DNA of 39,838 bases from contig WELB01000027.1 of NCBI GenBank assembly GCA_009602725.1, positions 289,383 through 329,220 of the forward strand, in the 5' to 3' direction. Position 1 is the first letter of the stretch. Every line of letters starts with the position of its first letter. Position numbers and translations under genes: made by a program. The DNA comes from Spirogloea muscicola (lineage: Eukaryota > Streptophyta > Zygnematophyceae > Spirogloeales > Spirogloeaceae). Of this stretch, positions 10,760 through 24,256 are shown piece after piece. The notes under the pieces were generated by a model that saw nothing but the letters and a program-made list of their open reading frames with translations, did not search any database and was not told where the DNA came from.

Positions 10760-10941
10760 AAAAAAGGGCTCGCCCATTGAGGATAGGGGCTGGACAAGCC
10801 AGCCCAAAAAAGAATGAACAAAGAACGAGAAGGGGGCCAGAGGAAGCCAGAGGAAGCGCTAAGAAACCAAAGCACACAAAGAAAGAAAGCAGCTACAAAT
10901 TACTCAGTAACCCCTGCTAAGCAGCCGCAAATCAGAGAGGC
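10760..10941 (-). mobile_element. LINE 3' end (minus), body hidden in the gap
   Basis: Reading on the minus strand, the sequence enters from the gap with codons ending LLSRGY and a stop, the exact C-terminus of the LINE open frame at 26760-28157. The 3' untranslated tail follows, with its hairpin (GGGCTGGCTTGTCCAGCCCC) and AATGGGCGAGCCC. Only about 30 coding bases remain left of the gap. It faces a plus-strand copy across the gap, so the two are head to head. Confidence 0.8.
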
Positions 10942-11416
10942 NNNNNNNNNNNNNNNNNNNNNNNNNNNNNNNNNNNNNNNNNNNNNNNNNNNNNNNNNNN
11001 NNNNNNNNNNNNNNNNNNNNNNNNNNNNNNNNNNNNNNNNNNNNNNNNNNNNNNNNNNNNNNNNNNNNNNNNNNNNNNNNNNNNNNNNNNNNNNNNNNNN
11101 NNNNNNNNNNNNNNNNNNNNNNNNNNNNNNNNNNNNNNNNNNNNNNNNNNNNNNNNNNNNNNNNNNNNNNNNNNNNNNNNNNNNNNNNNNNNNNNNNNNN
11201 NNNNNNNNNNNNNNNNNNNNNNNNNNNNNNNNNNNNNNNNNNNNNNNNNNNNNNNNNNNNNNNNNNNNNNNNNNNNNNNNNNNNNNNNNNNNNNNNNNNN
11301 NNNNNNNNNNNNNNNNNNNNNNNNNNNNNNNNNNNNNNNNNNNNNNNNNNNNNNNNNNNNNNNNNNNNNNNNNNNNNNNNNNNNNNNNNNNNNNNNNNNN
11401 NNNNNNNNNNNNNNNN
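10942..11416. other. Assembly gap of 475 N
   Basis: A continuous run of N lies between two oppositely oriented LINE copies. The missing sequence very probably includes their bodies, so its true length is likely different from 475 bases. Confidence 0.97.
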
Positions 11417-11790
11417 TCCATGGTGAACCGGTAGACTTTCCTGCAGCCGGGTCGCTGGCGCAAGTGTATCGCATGCGCTTGGCCGTCTCGCTGCAGAGGT
11501 CCATGGCCCGTGCGCTGCACCTTCGTGCCGGACGAGCCCTCGCTGCTGCCTCTGGCTCTGTCCAGGGGACCCACTTCCAGGACCCTAGCCTCTCTGATTT
11601 GCGGCTGCTTAGCAGGGGTTACTGAGTGATTTGTAGCTGCTTTCTTTCTTTGTGTGCTTTGGTTTCTTAGCGCTTCCTCTGGCTTCCTCTGGCCCCCTTC
11701 TCGTTCTTGGTTCATTCTTTTTTGGGCTGGCTTGTCCAGCCCCTATCCTCAATGGGCGAGCCCTTTCTTTCCAACGTAAGGCAATGGCTG
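11417..11790 (+). mobile_element. LINE 3' end (plus), C-terminal codons and 3' tail
   Basis: Open codons from 11419 to a stop at 11623-11625 encode HGEPVDFPAAGSLAQVYRMR, a stretch with SMARALHLRAGRALAAASGS, and end LRLLSRGY. This is nearly identical to the C-termini of the copies at 26.7 and 39.0 kb. The 3' tail to about 11790 carries the hairpin GGGCTGGCTTGTCCAGCCCC and AATGGGCGAGCCC. The tail ends about 155 bases before the HIPL start codon. Confidence 0.85.
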
Positions 11791-11944
11791 CGAGAGGCCA
11801 GGCCGAAAGCGATGTACAGTACAACGTCTGGGATGGGCCGAAGGCGCAAACTGCACGAAAGTACTGTTGATGGTTGTATCCGCGGCCGTCGGGAGCCTGA
11901 CGACCACCATTCCCCGCGGCCCGCGAGCTCCCCACCCCGCGGCC

Positions 11945-15590
<3,646 letters not shown>

Positions 15591-16128
15591 TCATGAAAGG
15601 TCATCTGTAATGTGGTCGTGAAGCTTTGCAGCTGTAAGCTGACAACTTCAACCTGCAGGTAGTCAATGCCAAATTTTTGTGCTCTTTGCCAGACAATCAT
15701 ATTCTTATTTATGATGGCCGCCATCTGTCAGGAGTGCATTGCGTTGTGTCTTTCACTGCTTGCGTGCCAGGTTGAAGTCAGTGCAGGGTGCAGGAAGGAC
15801 CTGCAGCCATCTTGGTCATACGATTTGACCTTCTAGGTGCTGGGCATATCCACTGTCTTGGCTGCTTGAGTCTGATGTTACTGCTGCTAGTATCAGGACT
15901 TGTCCTCATTTGAAGATGGCTTTGTTTGGGGCATGATCAAGGGGCCTGTAATATGGTCGCCACAATGAGCAGAAGCAGAAGCATACAGGCACTCTCTTTA
16001 TTTCTTTTTGCCAGATAGTGCAACATTCACTGCCGTTTCTACTTTTGACGTGGCCAAGACTAGTGGAACCAGTAGTACTGATCAATCTGGAAGTACAGAA
16101 ACAACAACGGACAATCAGTCCCGTCCCT
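15591..16128. other. HIPL 3' flank, no further gene recognised
   Basis: TGTAA occurs at 15606-15610 and again at 15947-15951. The second is the more plausible HIPL poly(A) signal because the first would leave almost no 3' untranslated region. Composition is intermediate. I see no coding block on either strand. Confidence 0.4.
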
Positions 16129-17697
16129 ACGCTCCGTAATCACGGGTTAGCAAGTCGAGGTCGCTGATCGGTGCCCAAATTCGGGCTCCAAGTCCGCGGC
16201 TCCAAGTCCAAGCTTGGGTGGGGGGGGTGCCGCCCACGTCGCCATCGTGGGGCCCATGGAAACTTTGAGCCGGCGACGAAACGAAGGCCAGGCGCGTGGC
16301 CCCGCAATGGGCGGGCTCGGATTCCCGGCGGTCCCGTGGTCTGGCCAAGGCAACGTGCCCTCGTTGACTCCGCCTCACGGAGCCGCATCTCTCCCTGCGC
16401 TTGTCCAATACCTGTCGCTCTGATATGCGTGTTAGCTGCAGCGCGGCACTTGACCCGCTTCGTGGGTCCAGCTCTACTGCCACCGCGCTGCGCCCAGCTG
16501 CTTTCAGCAGCTCCGACCAGAAAGCAAGCACCGCCAGTGCCGCTTACAAGCGCATAAAAGCCGCCGTGCTGCGTGACGGGAACGAGTTGTTCTGCCAGCA
16601 TCGTTCCAGCGGCGCGCTCTGGGAGCGGCTCCGCCTGTCTGCAGACTAGCGCATTACGCATTGCATGGCGCTTGTCCACTTTAAGCCGCTGTACTATTCC
16701 ACGCTGTCATGCGTCTGCAGCCTTCTGAGACGGACACGCCTTACACTCGTGCCTATGCGAGCTTGGCAGCTAGCCTCCGAGAGAGCTCAGTAAGCACAGG
16801 ATAGGAGGAGCAACAGGTGCTGAGGACGCGATGTTGCAGTTGCGGCATACGGTAAGTGCTTGGAAAGTTCTCATAAAGTCATTCGTGTTAGCTGTCTTCC
16901 CACCTAGTTTAGTAACACCATTGGCCATAGCAGTCATATAAGTTGGGCTGTTGCTTAAGCATCGGCATCATTTCAAGCTGACCGCGTCATACTAGTCATT
17001 TGATGCTTCAATATACTTTTGTAGTTGAAGGGACTTCACATTCTGTACCAGATATGGCGGAGTTAACCTACATCTACATGCTGGATATGTACTGAGGCTG
17101 AAGCTTTGATCACGATAAGGCAGCGTATTGCTGACTCCATATTACTTGTGATCTTTAACTACAGGCGATGCCCTTTTGTTGAAGGGCTGAAGCCCTGGGC
17201 CTGACAAACGCGAACATTAAGCTCAAGCTGCGTACAGCTATGCCAGCATGTTTTATGACGTGACTGTCTGTTACAGATTCTGCTTTGGCATATATATGGC
17301 TTGCAATGAATTAAAGAGTCTTCAGTCTGTCAAGCTGTGTGATTTACCAACTCTCTCCCTTATGTACATGCCGCACGTGTATGACACTCTGGCTTGTTTT
17401 CTTGGCTTTCAAAGTTTGCTTCGTTTTCAGCATGTTGATAGCGCCAGCGCATTGCTGCATTCAAGGAAGGTGCAGCCCCTGATGAGAAAATGGAGTGTGT
17501 ATTGAGTAAAGGGGCCAAGTACACAGGGAAGCACATTGAAACTTCGATATGAGAACGGCTAGTTACAGCTTGTTCTTACGGCTTCTAGAGGTCTCTCATG
17601 CTGCATACTTATACTCACACACAATCTCCTTTACTAATGGATCGGCATACTCTTCCTTATCCACATACTCTCCTCTACTAGTGGACAGCTAATATTT
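16129..17697. other. GC-rich block then AT-richer stretch, no assigned gene
   Basis: In the GC-rich block 16130-16680 both strands carry long open frames. The better coding candidate is plus 16401-16649, whose end reads AAYKRIKAAVLRDGNELFCQ and stops at 16649; it could be a terminal exon but matches nothing I know. From 16680 to 17697 the sequence is AT-richer with only short frames. At 17480-17540 there is similarity to a dispersed repeat (GGCCAAGTACA, AGCACATTGA) also at 25330 and 37750. Confidence 0.35.
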
Positions 17698-18473
17698 GAC
17701 AGTCTGCCACAGTAGAAAGCCAACTTTTTCACCTAAGTGCTGCAGAAAGTCACCTTAAATGCAAAGATTGATCAGCTCTCCACGTGTTGTGCTGCCTGCA
17801 GGTTGACATGTGCCCGTGACGAGTATAGTGCTGTATGGCAGGCTGGGTCACTCCAAGCTGCATGACTATGCTGCTGGAGCACCTTGACTTTGACAATGTA
17901 CTAATAGAGGAGATATATGGATGCATTAGTAGAGGTCGATATGTGTCAGTATATGTATTTAGCATTGAGACCTCTGTTGTATATCATTATTGTCAAATCT
18001 GTTTGAAAAAAGATGAGCATGACTATAAACTGCCATAGTCATGCATGTTTTGAAAGATGAGCATGACTATATACTGCATACTCAAGCATGACTATAAACT
18101 GCCATAGTCATGCATGTTTTGAAAGATGAGCATGACTATATACTGCATACTCATGCTCATCTTTCAAAACAGATTTGACAATAATGATATACAACAGAGG
18201 TCTCAATGCTAAATACATATACTGACACATATCGACCTCTACTAATGCATCCATATATCTTCTCTATCAGTAAATTGTCAAAGTCAAGGTGCTCCAGCAG
18301 CATAGTCATGCAGCTTGGAGTGACCCAGCCTGCCATACAGCACTATACTCGTCACGGGCACATGTAAACCTGCAGGCAGCACAACACGTGGAGAGCTGAT
18401 CAATCTTTGCATTTAAGGTGACTTTCTGCAGCACTTAGGTGAATAAGTTGGCTTTCTACTGTGGCAGACTGTC
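17698..18473. repeat. Large inverted repeat (arms about 325-340 bp) at the 3' side of Y copy 1
   Basis: The segment 17698-18035 is repeated inverted at about 18148-18473 with few differences, from GACAGTCTGCCACAGTAGAA at the outer end to ATCATTATTGTCAAATCTG near the centre. The centre holds two tandem copies of a 69-base unit (18016-18084 and 18085-18152) containing GCATGACTATAAACTGCCA. The right arm is the 3' flank of gene Y: the same sequence occurs once, without a partner arm, at 28985-29165 beside Y copy 2. The left arm therefore looks like an inverted duplicate of the Y flank. A transcript across it would fold into a long hairpin. Confidence 0.88.
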
Positions 18474-18496
18474 CAATTTTAGCTCACAGTGATGCA

Positions 18497-19420
18497 TCAC
18501 TTCACCTGGAGCTCGACCTCCGAGAGGAAGCCAAGCAGGCCCTCAAAGTCGTCAAGGTCAAATGCGGGGCTTGCAGGTCCGGCCGCAGCAGTGGCAGTGG
18601 TTATGGTGGCCTCCAGCTCCTCGAAAAGGTTTGCAAGGTCATTGCCCTCAGCCTCACAGTCGTGCGGCGGGCTCGGTAGCGGCGACGGCATGGCAACATC
18701 AACACCGGTGGCAATGTCGGAGCCCCACACTGCGGACTTGCAGTGCCTGTTGAGAACCTGCTCGCTACAGTAAGGTCTAACATCAGTACCACGTTCAGAT
18801 TGTACCGTACAGCATGCTGCACAGGCCACCCATTAAAACTGTGTCGGGTGAAGGTCAGGCGGGTGATCAAGGTCGCAGCTTGGCTGACAGCTGGCAAAAA
18901 GCAGGCTGCAGTGGCCACTGCCTAAGGGTCGCTGACGTCAGCCTTTATGATTGACGTACCGGAGACTGTTGCAAGGCCCTGGCGGGCTTCATTGGCACGG
19001 ATGGCGACTGCAAAACGGCTTTCTTGACGCCCAGGGTGGCTTTCCGCTTTCTGGACGAAGGGTGGACGGTTGCTAAGTTTGCGTGCCGAGTGGGCTCGCT
19101 CGCGCCGACGGGTCCTAGTACACAGGCAAATGCCGAGAATGACACCGGTTGAGAATTCAGAGCTTGTTCAATAGTGAGGGCAAGTGAAGATAGGACACAA
19201 CAGTGGATACAAGCACGAGCAGCGAGGCCTGTAAGCGAGTACCTCGACATTGGGCAAAGGTACGCGACAACGCGAGGCGGGCCTCGCTCTTCCAAAGCCG
19301 GATGATGCCGGCCTGGATAAGCTGCGCCGCGGCGAGGCTGTGCGGCGCCGCGTCCTCGGCGTCGGAGTGGGCGATGTGGCAGGAGGGCGCCAGGCACTGC
19401 GGCGCCGATACCTCGGCCAT
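18497..19420 (-). CDS. Unrecognised gene Y, copy 1 (small basic/acidic protein, four-exon model)
   Basis: Minus-strand exons 19420-19243, 19114-18960, 18921-18830 and 18776-18497 join in frame to 234 residues. Exon 1 begins MAEVSAPQCLAPSCHIAHSD and includes LIQAGIIRLWKSEARLALSR. Exon 2 has a basic, possibly nuclear-targeting stretch SSRKRKATLGVKK. Exon 3 has TAACFLPAVSQAATLITRLT. The last exon is acidic and ends DLDDFEGLLGFLSEVELQVK. Donors GTACTC and GTACGT fit. The last intron, only 53 bases, is required here to reach the conserved C-terminus, whereas copy 2 is open without it. Protein-level conservation between copies, including a clean whole-codon difference in exon 2, argues for a real gene. 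Function unknown. X lies divergently upstream. Confidence 0.5.
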
Positions 19421-20238
19421 GCAGCGCGGACGGGGAGGGGCCGCAGGCGGCGCGGGCGCAGGCTGCGCGGTGGGCGGCGGCGGCGGGTGGGCGTGGGAGG
19501 CCGCGGGAGCGAGCGGGGGGGGGACTGCAGGGCCAGCGCTCCGGGCTCCCCGATCATGTAGGGGGAGGGAGGGGTCTCGGCTGGCGCGGGGAAAAGCACG
19601 CGGCTGCTGATCTCATGAGACGGGCTGTGAACGAGAGAGCGCGCGGTGCGCATAAGATGAAGGGGCCAATTCAAGACATGCTATTTCCACACATCCTGGA
19701 TCTGTCAGTACTGCTGGCAGTCAATAAGGGATAGCTTACAGGGGGGGGGAATGGGATCCATAAAGAAAATAGAATCATCGAATTGGAGGATGGGGGCGGG
19801 GGCTGTGAAAAGCCAGCCAGAAAGAGTGAAGAAAGTATCACGCTGAGGCATCTAACGGCGAAGAGCCGACTGCAGTGATGCTTGGAGGCGCACGCGAGGC
19901 GGGGCGCTGCAAGCAACTACCGCGTCCCTGTGGCCCGCCTAGCCGTTCCCCTTCTCCCCTTCTCCCTTGGGGAGGAAGAGGCCCATCCTTTTCTGTGCCG
20001 GCCTTTCAAGGGGACTGCTTTCCGGCGGCTAATCCTTTTGACTTGCGGCCACTCAATCCAAGGCTACTAGATGACCATTTCACAGCAATCACCCCCTTCC
20101 TCTCTCCCCTCCCCGTCACCGCTCTCTCGCCCAACGGCCTGGGCTTGCAGGCGGGCACCCTTCCTCGCCCACCTCCCTCCTCGGCCGCCTCCCACCCGAC
20201 CCCGCGGCTCTGGCCAGGCATCAGAGCCAGCGCCAGCA
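19421..20238. promoter_or_regulatory. Y/X divergent intergenic region, unit 1
   Basis: This lies between the Y start (minus, 19420) and the remains of X (plus). It holds GC-rich sequence, the GCGCGCGGTGCGCAT module (about 19640), a GGGGCTGTGAAAAGCCAGCC repeat core (about 19799) and the conserved unit leader (about 19840-20230) also present at 35330-35700. It is a shared upstream region by layout only; no promoter motif is identified. Confidence 0.35.
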
Positions 20239-20986
20239 GCGCCTCTGCCGCAACGAGGACGGTACGCCTCATGCTGGACGACGGAGGCGAAAGCTGGGAT
20301 GTGTGAGGAGCGCGCTGGAGCTGGTCACTTCGGAAAAACGTCACGCTGACTGGTCACTTGGTCAGCTGGCATGCATGCTAAAGCAAACCACAGACTACAT
20401 GGCACACGACAGCGGCAAGGGTGGCTTGTCACACCGAGCGCGTCGATCTGCTCAAAGTTGGCGGCGATGCTGTGGTGGAACTCCTCCTCCCACAAGCGCA
20501 ACTGGGCCGCTCCTCCACGCCCGCGAGCGGCAAGCGGCCAGATGCTCTTGTGGGAGGAGGAGTTGTACGACGGCATCGCCGCCAACCTTGAGCAAAGCGA
20601 CGGACTCGGGGGTGACAGCCACCCTTGCCACTGTCGTGTGCCACACATGCTGTAGTCTGTGGTTTCGCTTCGCCTGCATGCCAGCTGACCAAGTGACCAG
20701 TCAGCCTGTCCTTTGAATTGACCAGCTCCAGCGCGCTCCTCACCCATACCTGCTGCTGCCGTGCAACAGATCACCAGACAGTCTAAAGAGAGCCCTGTAA
20801 CACCGGCGGCATGTCGCATGCGGAAGCCAAGCAAGCGGTCTCCCAACGCGAGCAGCTCCAGCAAGATTCCAAGGCCTCCGTGTGTTCTCCTCCCCTTTCA
20901 GCATCTTTGGGCTCAGGCACATGCTCTGCACCAGAGAGTGGGGCGAGCTCTGAATGGTGGCTGGCTTGCTTGCAACCTGCCATCTA
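20239..20986 (+). pseudogene. Gene X, unit 1 copy, rearranged pseudogene
   Basis: Compared with the intact X at 35750-36345, the first exon has lost its start region and is folded into an inverted repeat (20303-20743), on whose right arm the sense sequence reads LLWEEELYDGIAANLEQ. Exon 2 homology (about 20740-20986) keeps TPAACRMRKPSKRSPNASSS. It then shifts frame near 20860 relative to the SEWW...LEPAI-type ending, which stays recognisable up to the TAG at 20984-20986. It cannot encode the X protein. It is identical to the unit 2 copy. Confidence 0.7.
20303..20743. repeat. Near-loopless inverted repeat made of X exon 1, unit 1
   Basis: Left arm 20303-20526 is the reverse complement, with some mismatches, of right arm 20527-20743. 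Outer ends are GAGGAGCGCGCTGGAGCTGG and its inverse; inner parts contain X coding sequence in both orientations (TGGGAGGAGGAGTT and its complement). A transcript through it would form a roughly 220-bp hairpin containing antisense X. Confidence 0.85.
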
Positions 20987-21182
20987 GTGTTCGGGCAGCC
21001 ACTTCTACATGCTGACCCGCATCTTCTGAGCGGGTCAGTATAGCAGCACGCGGCCTCCATCTATGGATGCTTTTGCGTGTGTACTTGGCCGGTCAGGCTG
21101 TGTGTCGTTCAACACATGCTATTCCTCTATCCGGGGTCTGTCAGTACTGTTGGCAGTCAATGAGGGACAACTTACAGCTTAC

Positions 21183-21481
21183 AGGCAGAACACGCCAGCT
21201 GTCAAACAAGGTACGATGCTTAACAGCGTACTTTGTGACCTGACTGCATCTTACAGTGCCAGGACCAAGGGCGATATCATGGTAACATCCACAAGTGCTT
21301 GCTGATCTCTGTACTCACCTTGACTGGGCTCTTACATCTGTAACCGAGCATCAGTGAAATTGCAGATGGAGGAGAGAATGGATATTTCCTTGATCTGGCC
21401 CTAGGTCGTTGAATGGAAAACGAAGTCAAGGCGGTTCATTGCCCAAGATCGCGCCTTGTCTGACAGCTCACATTCATTGCC
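21183..21481. repeat. Short element with imperfect inverted ends, unit 1
   Basis: AGGCAGAACACGCCAGCTGT with the following CAAACAAGGTACGATGCTT (21183-21221) is matched in inverse by the right end at 21445-21481 (AAGATCGCGCCTTGTCTGAC onward). The inner 220 bases include TGTAA near 21340, a possible X poly(A) signal. The same arrangement is seen at 31869-32167 and 36541-36833; single ends occur at 24220-24256 and 28921-28960. It looks MITE-like, but no target duplication was established. Confidence 0.65.
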
Positions 21482-21499
21482 AGGATGCCATGACTAGAA

Positions 21500-23061
21500 A
21501 GAAGAACAAGATTTGGTATCACTGCCGCTGGTGCAAGTCTTCTTTGTTGTTCTTCTATCACGACACACTAGAAGATGAATAGTAGTACTTTCTACATAGT
21601 GATGTATAACACATATCGCCGGTCGAAATACCTGTACAGAACATGAATGATATTCGTAAACGGATATCATGATACAATCCTTATGAATATATCCCTGAAG
21701 CAACTAGACAAGCTTGCGATTTGATTTCAATCGCAATGCAGTTGGGTTTACTTTTTGTCCTATGACATTCGATCTTCCGTTGCTTTCATTTGCTTCTTCT
21801 TTCCTATGTCAATGTGCAGAAGCGAACTCTTTGAATATAACCATTCGATGATTGCAGGTGATGTCTCCCCATTGTAGAATTGTGTCAACTACATAATATG
21901 CCAAATACCATGATCTACGTGACCAGAATGTGTGCATAGAGAGCAAAGAGGTCTTTTCCATTAGCAGCGGGCCATAACGTGTAATTCCTTTCGTGTTTTG
22001 AAGCCTCCCTTAGGTTGCCTTTGCCAAGAAGAAACAGATGACTGACCACAATATCATACGTTTTCCATTAGGATGGTCTACTGGATTCAATGCAGCAGCA
22101 CAAAGTATGGGTCTTCGTCCTAATCATCTGACTAGTTCTGCTGCTCGCAACTTTTATGATACATCTGTTCAGAGACAACCTACCGTAGCACGACGCTTCA
22201 TATCTATCAACTGATCAGTACCTGTACATAATCGTATAACGCATTGTCCTTTGACTTTCAATTTGCAGAGATGAGCAAAAGAGCCTGCGGCTCCACTTGA
22301 CTTTCCACCTTGGCCAAACAACCACTTTATATCACATATAGTAGTACTACTGCAGACAATAAAGGCTGAGAGTTTTGTACGACAAGACTGTGTTCTTAAG
22401 TAGCGCCTGCTAGACTGACTCGTGGTATGTTTAATTATGTTAGTCATACCTAGTAAAGAGGGTGTTCAGGACTTCGCCAACGTATTAATGCAATCAATGA
22501 AGAACGATTGGATCATATATTTATAAAGTACGTCGATGCATATGAATTTGTCGTTGCGATTGATCTGCACCACCTCCTCGACAAGAACTAGTAATGCGAC
22601 CGGAAGAATGACGCCCAGTAAGTCTGTTTGAAATTTGATGTTAGGCTTGCGCTACTGAACCAATCTTTTCTTGATTTAAAAAGATTATGCAAGAGGATTT
22701 TGCCTTATCTGAACTCCACGTTCTCAGTAAGATATATCTCATGTGATATGCTATCATCTGTACGTATTTGAGTGATTCACTTCCTTGTTTTCATCTCGGG
22801 TTGCTCTCGTGGATTTTGGTCTATGTGGGTGATCTAAGTACTGTGTATATACTTCGCTCAGTTGGTCCTAATCTCCAGTTCGTGGAGATTAGTATTTTCC
22901 TCAAAAGATTGAGAGTATTACAAGCGTTGGCAGCCATCTTGAGTCCATTTTGAAAATTTAGTCGACGCCATCGCGCATTCGCTCCATCGAGCAATCTCGT
23001 AAGGCCCTCAAGAAAGGGCTTACGAGACATTGTATGTGGATTATCTGTCAACTTGTCCAAA
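21500..23061 (-). pseudogene. Nuclear mitochondrial insert (NUMT): decayed rpl2, rps19, rps3 (copy A)
   Basis: AT-rich DNA unlike its flanks. On the minus strand: rpl2 remains at about 22330-22030, with GQGGKSSGAAGSFAHL, QCVIRLCTGTDQLIDM, RRATVG, then LGRRP and LNPVDHPNG in shifting frames. The rps19 C-terminus lies at about 21895-21770 (FKEFASAH, HRKEEA). The rps3 start lies at about 21760 (GQKVNPTALRLKSNRK) and runs on to about 21500. The order rpl2-rps19-rps3 is the conserved organellar ribosomal-protein order, and the rps3 type is mitochondrial. Several frame breaks show it is non-functional. It is cut at the N at 23062; the duplicate at 32186-34473 continues into nad7. Plus-strand open frames here are shadows. 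Confidence 0.85.
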
Positions 23062-23062
23062 N
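23062..23062. other. Single ambiguous base at the end of the identical duplication
   Basis: Left of it the sequence equals copy B. Right of it begins unrelated X-upstream sequence, whereas copy B continues with mitochondrial nad7-type sequence. It is probably a closed or collapsed assembly gap. Confidence 0.75.
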
Positions 23063-23410
23063 GCACGGCTCCCCCCGCTCTGTGGCACCTCCGGCCCTCC
23101 TAGTATAGGGCGTCTTTTCATGTAGCCACATTCTTTGCGCTGCATTCTTTGCACTTTCTGCATTTTCTGCCTGAACAATGTAATGGCTTGAATCGGCCTC
23201 GCTTTAATTTCATGCGCACCGCGCGCCTTCTCTCTCTCTCTCCCCTCCCCGTCACCGCCCTCTCGCCCAGCGGCCTGGGCCTGCAGGCGGGCCCCCTTCC
23301 TCGCCCACCTCCCTCCTCGGCCGCCTCCAACCCGACCCCGGCGGCTCTGGCCGGGCATCAGAGCCGCGTCTCCGTCCCCCGGGCTCTCGTGCCCGCGCCT
23401 CCGCGCCGCC

Positions 23411-24012
23411 ATGGCCCTCCAGCCTTGCCCCGCTGACGCCGCTGCCGCCGGCGCCGCCAGCCCTCTGCCGCAACGAGGAGGGTACCCCTCATGCTGGTCG
23501 ACGGAGGCGCAGCCTGGCGCTCGCTCCTCCGCGCCCGCGAGCAGCAAGCGGCCCAGCTGCGAGTGTGGGAACTAGAGTTCCACCAGGCCATGGCCGCCAA
23601 CCTTGAGCCGATCGACGCCCTCGGTGTGACAAGCCACCCCTTGCCGCTATTGTGTGCCACAGATGCTGCCATCTGTGATTGACAAAGCCTGCATGCCAAC
23701 TGACCGAGATGACCAGTCTGCCTGATGTTTCTTTATAGATAACCAGCTTCAGCGCGCTCCTCCTCAGACATTACCTGCTGCTGCCGTGCAGAAGACTCCC
23801 CAGACAGTCCGGAGAGCATTGAAACACCGGCGCCATTTCGCAAGCCGAAGCCAAGCAAGCGGCCTCCCGACGCGTGCAGTTCCAGTAAACGTCCCAAGGC
23901 CTCCGTGCCTTCTCCTCCTTTTGCAGCTTCGTCGAGCTCTAGCACATGCTCTGCACCGGAAAGCGGGGCGAGCTCTGAATGGTGGCAGGTTTGCTTGGAA
24001 CCTGCCATCTAG
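23411..24012 (+). pseudogene. Gene X, extra copy, frameshifted
   Basis: ATG at 23411 opens MALQPCPADAAAAGAAS, like the intact X. One base is then missing relative to that copy (AGCCCTCTG versus AGCGCCTCTG), so the conserved WRSLLRAREQQAAQLRVWEL lies in another frame. Exon 1 ends at 23625 before GTGACA. Exon 2 (about 23740-24012) keeps SPDSPESIETPAPF, a basic KPKPSKRPPDACSSSKRPK and the end EWWQVCLEPAI. The bases after the acceptor differ by one, giving a second frame problem. Close similarity to X3 suggests recent loss of function or sequence errors. Upstream lies the same GC-rich leader as in unit 3. Confidence 0.6.
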
Positions 24013-24146
24013 TGTTCGAGCAGCCACTTCTACATGCTGACCCGCGGCTACTGAGCGTGTCAGCATAGCAGCAGGCGGCCTCCAACTATGACTGCATTTT
24101 CGTATGTCTTAGCCGGTCAGGCTGTGTGTCGTTTGAGACATGCAAA

Positions 24147-24168
24147 TATTATTATTATTATTATTATT
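24147..24168. repeat. ATT microsatellite
   Basis: A run of seven ATT triplets lies inside the sequence following the extra X copy. Confidence 0.9.
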
Positions 24169-24256
24169 TCCTGGATGGATTTCAGTACTGCTGGCAGTCA
24201 ATGATAGGCTACACAGTCCGGCAGAACATGCCAGCTGTCAAGCAAGGTGCGATCTT

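Larger units (their letters stand above)
19476..23061. repeat. Copy A of a 3.59-kb apparently identical duplication
   Basis: From 19476 to 23061 every base I compared matches 30162-33747 at a constant offset of 10686. Left of 19476 the two copies differ by scattered substitutions and one indel. On the right, identity stops exactly at the N at 23062, where copy B continues into more mitochondrial-type sequence. The block contains X remnants, the inverted-end element and the mitochondrial insert. Confidence 0.85.

Noticed and set aside
16140-16679. Minus-strand open frame of 179 codons
   Set aside because: GC-rich block where both strands are open; composition biased and no recognisable motif, while the plus strand has an equally good candidate.
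18016-18152. Possible CRISPR-like or satellite array
   Set aside because: Only two 69-bp tandem units at the centre of an inverted repeat, with no spacers; this is a nuclear eukaryotic context.
22030-22220. Plus-strand peptide with FPLGWSTGFNAAAQSMG that looked like a real exon
   Set aside because: It is the antisense of the rpl2 remnant (LGRRP, LNPVDHPNG) on the minus strand.
22856-22890. tRNA-like GCTCAGTTGG followed by a hairpin
   Set aside because: No acceptor stem, anticodon loop or T-arm could be paired around it. No tRNA was found anywhere in the window by eye.
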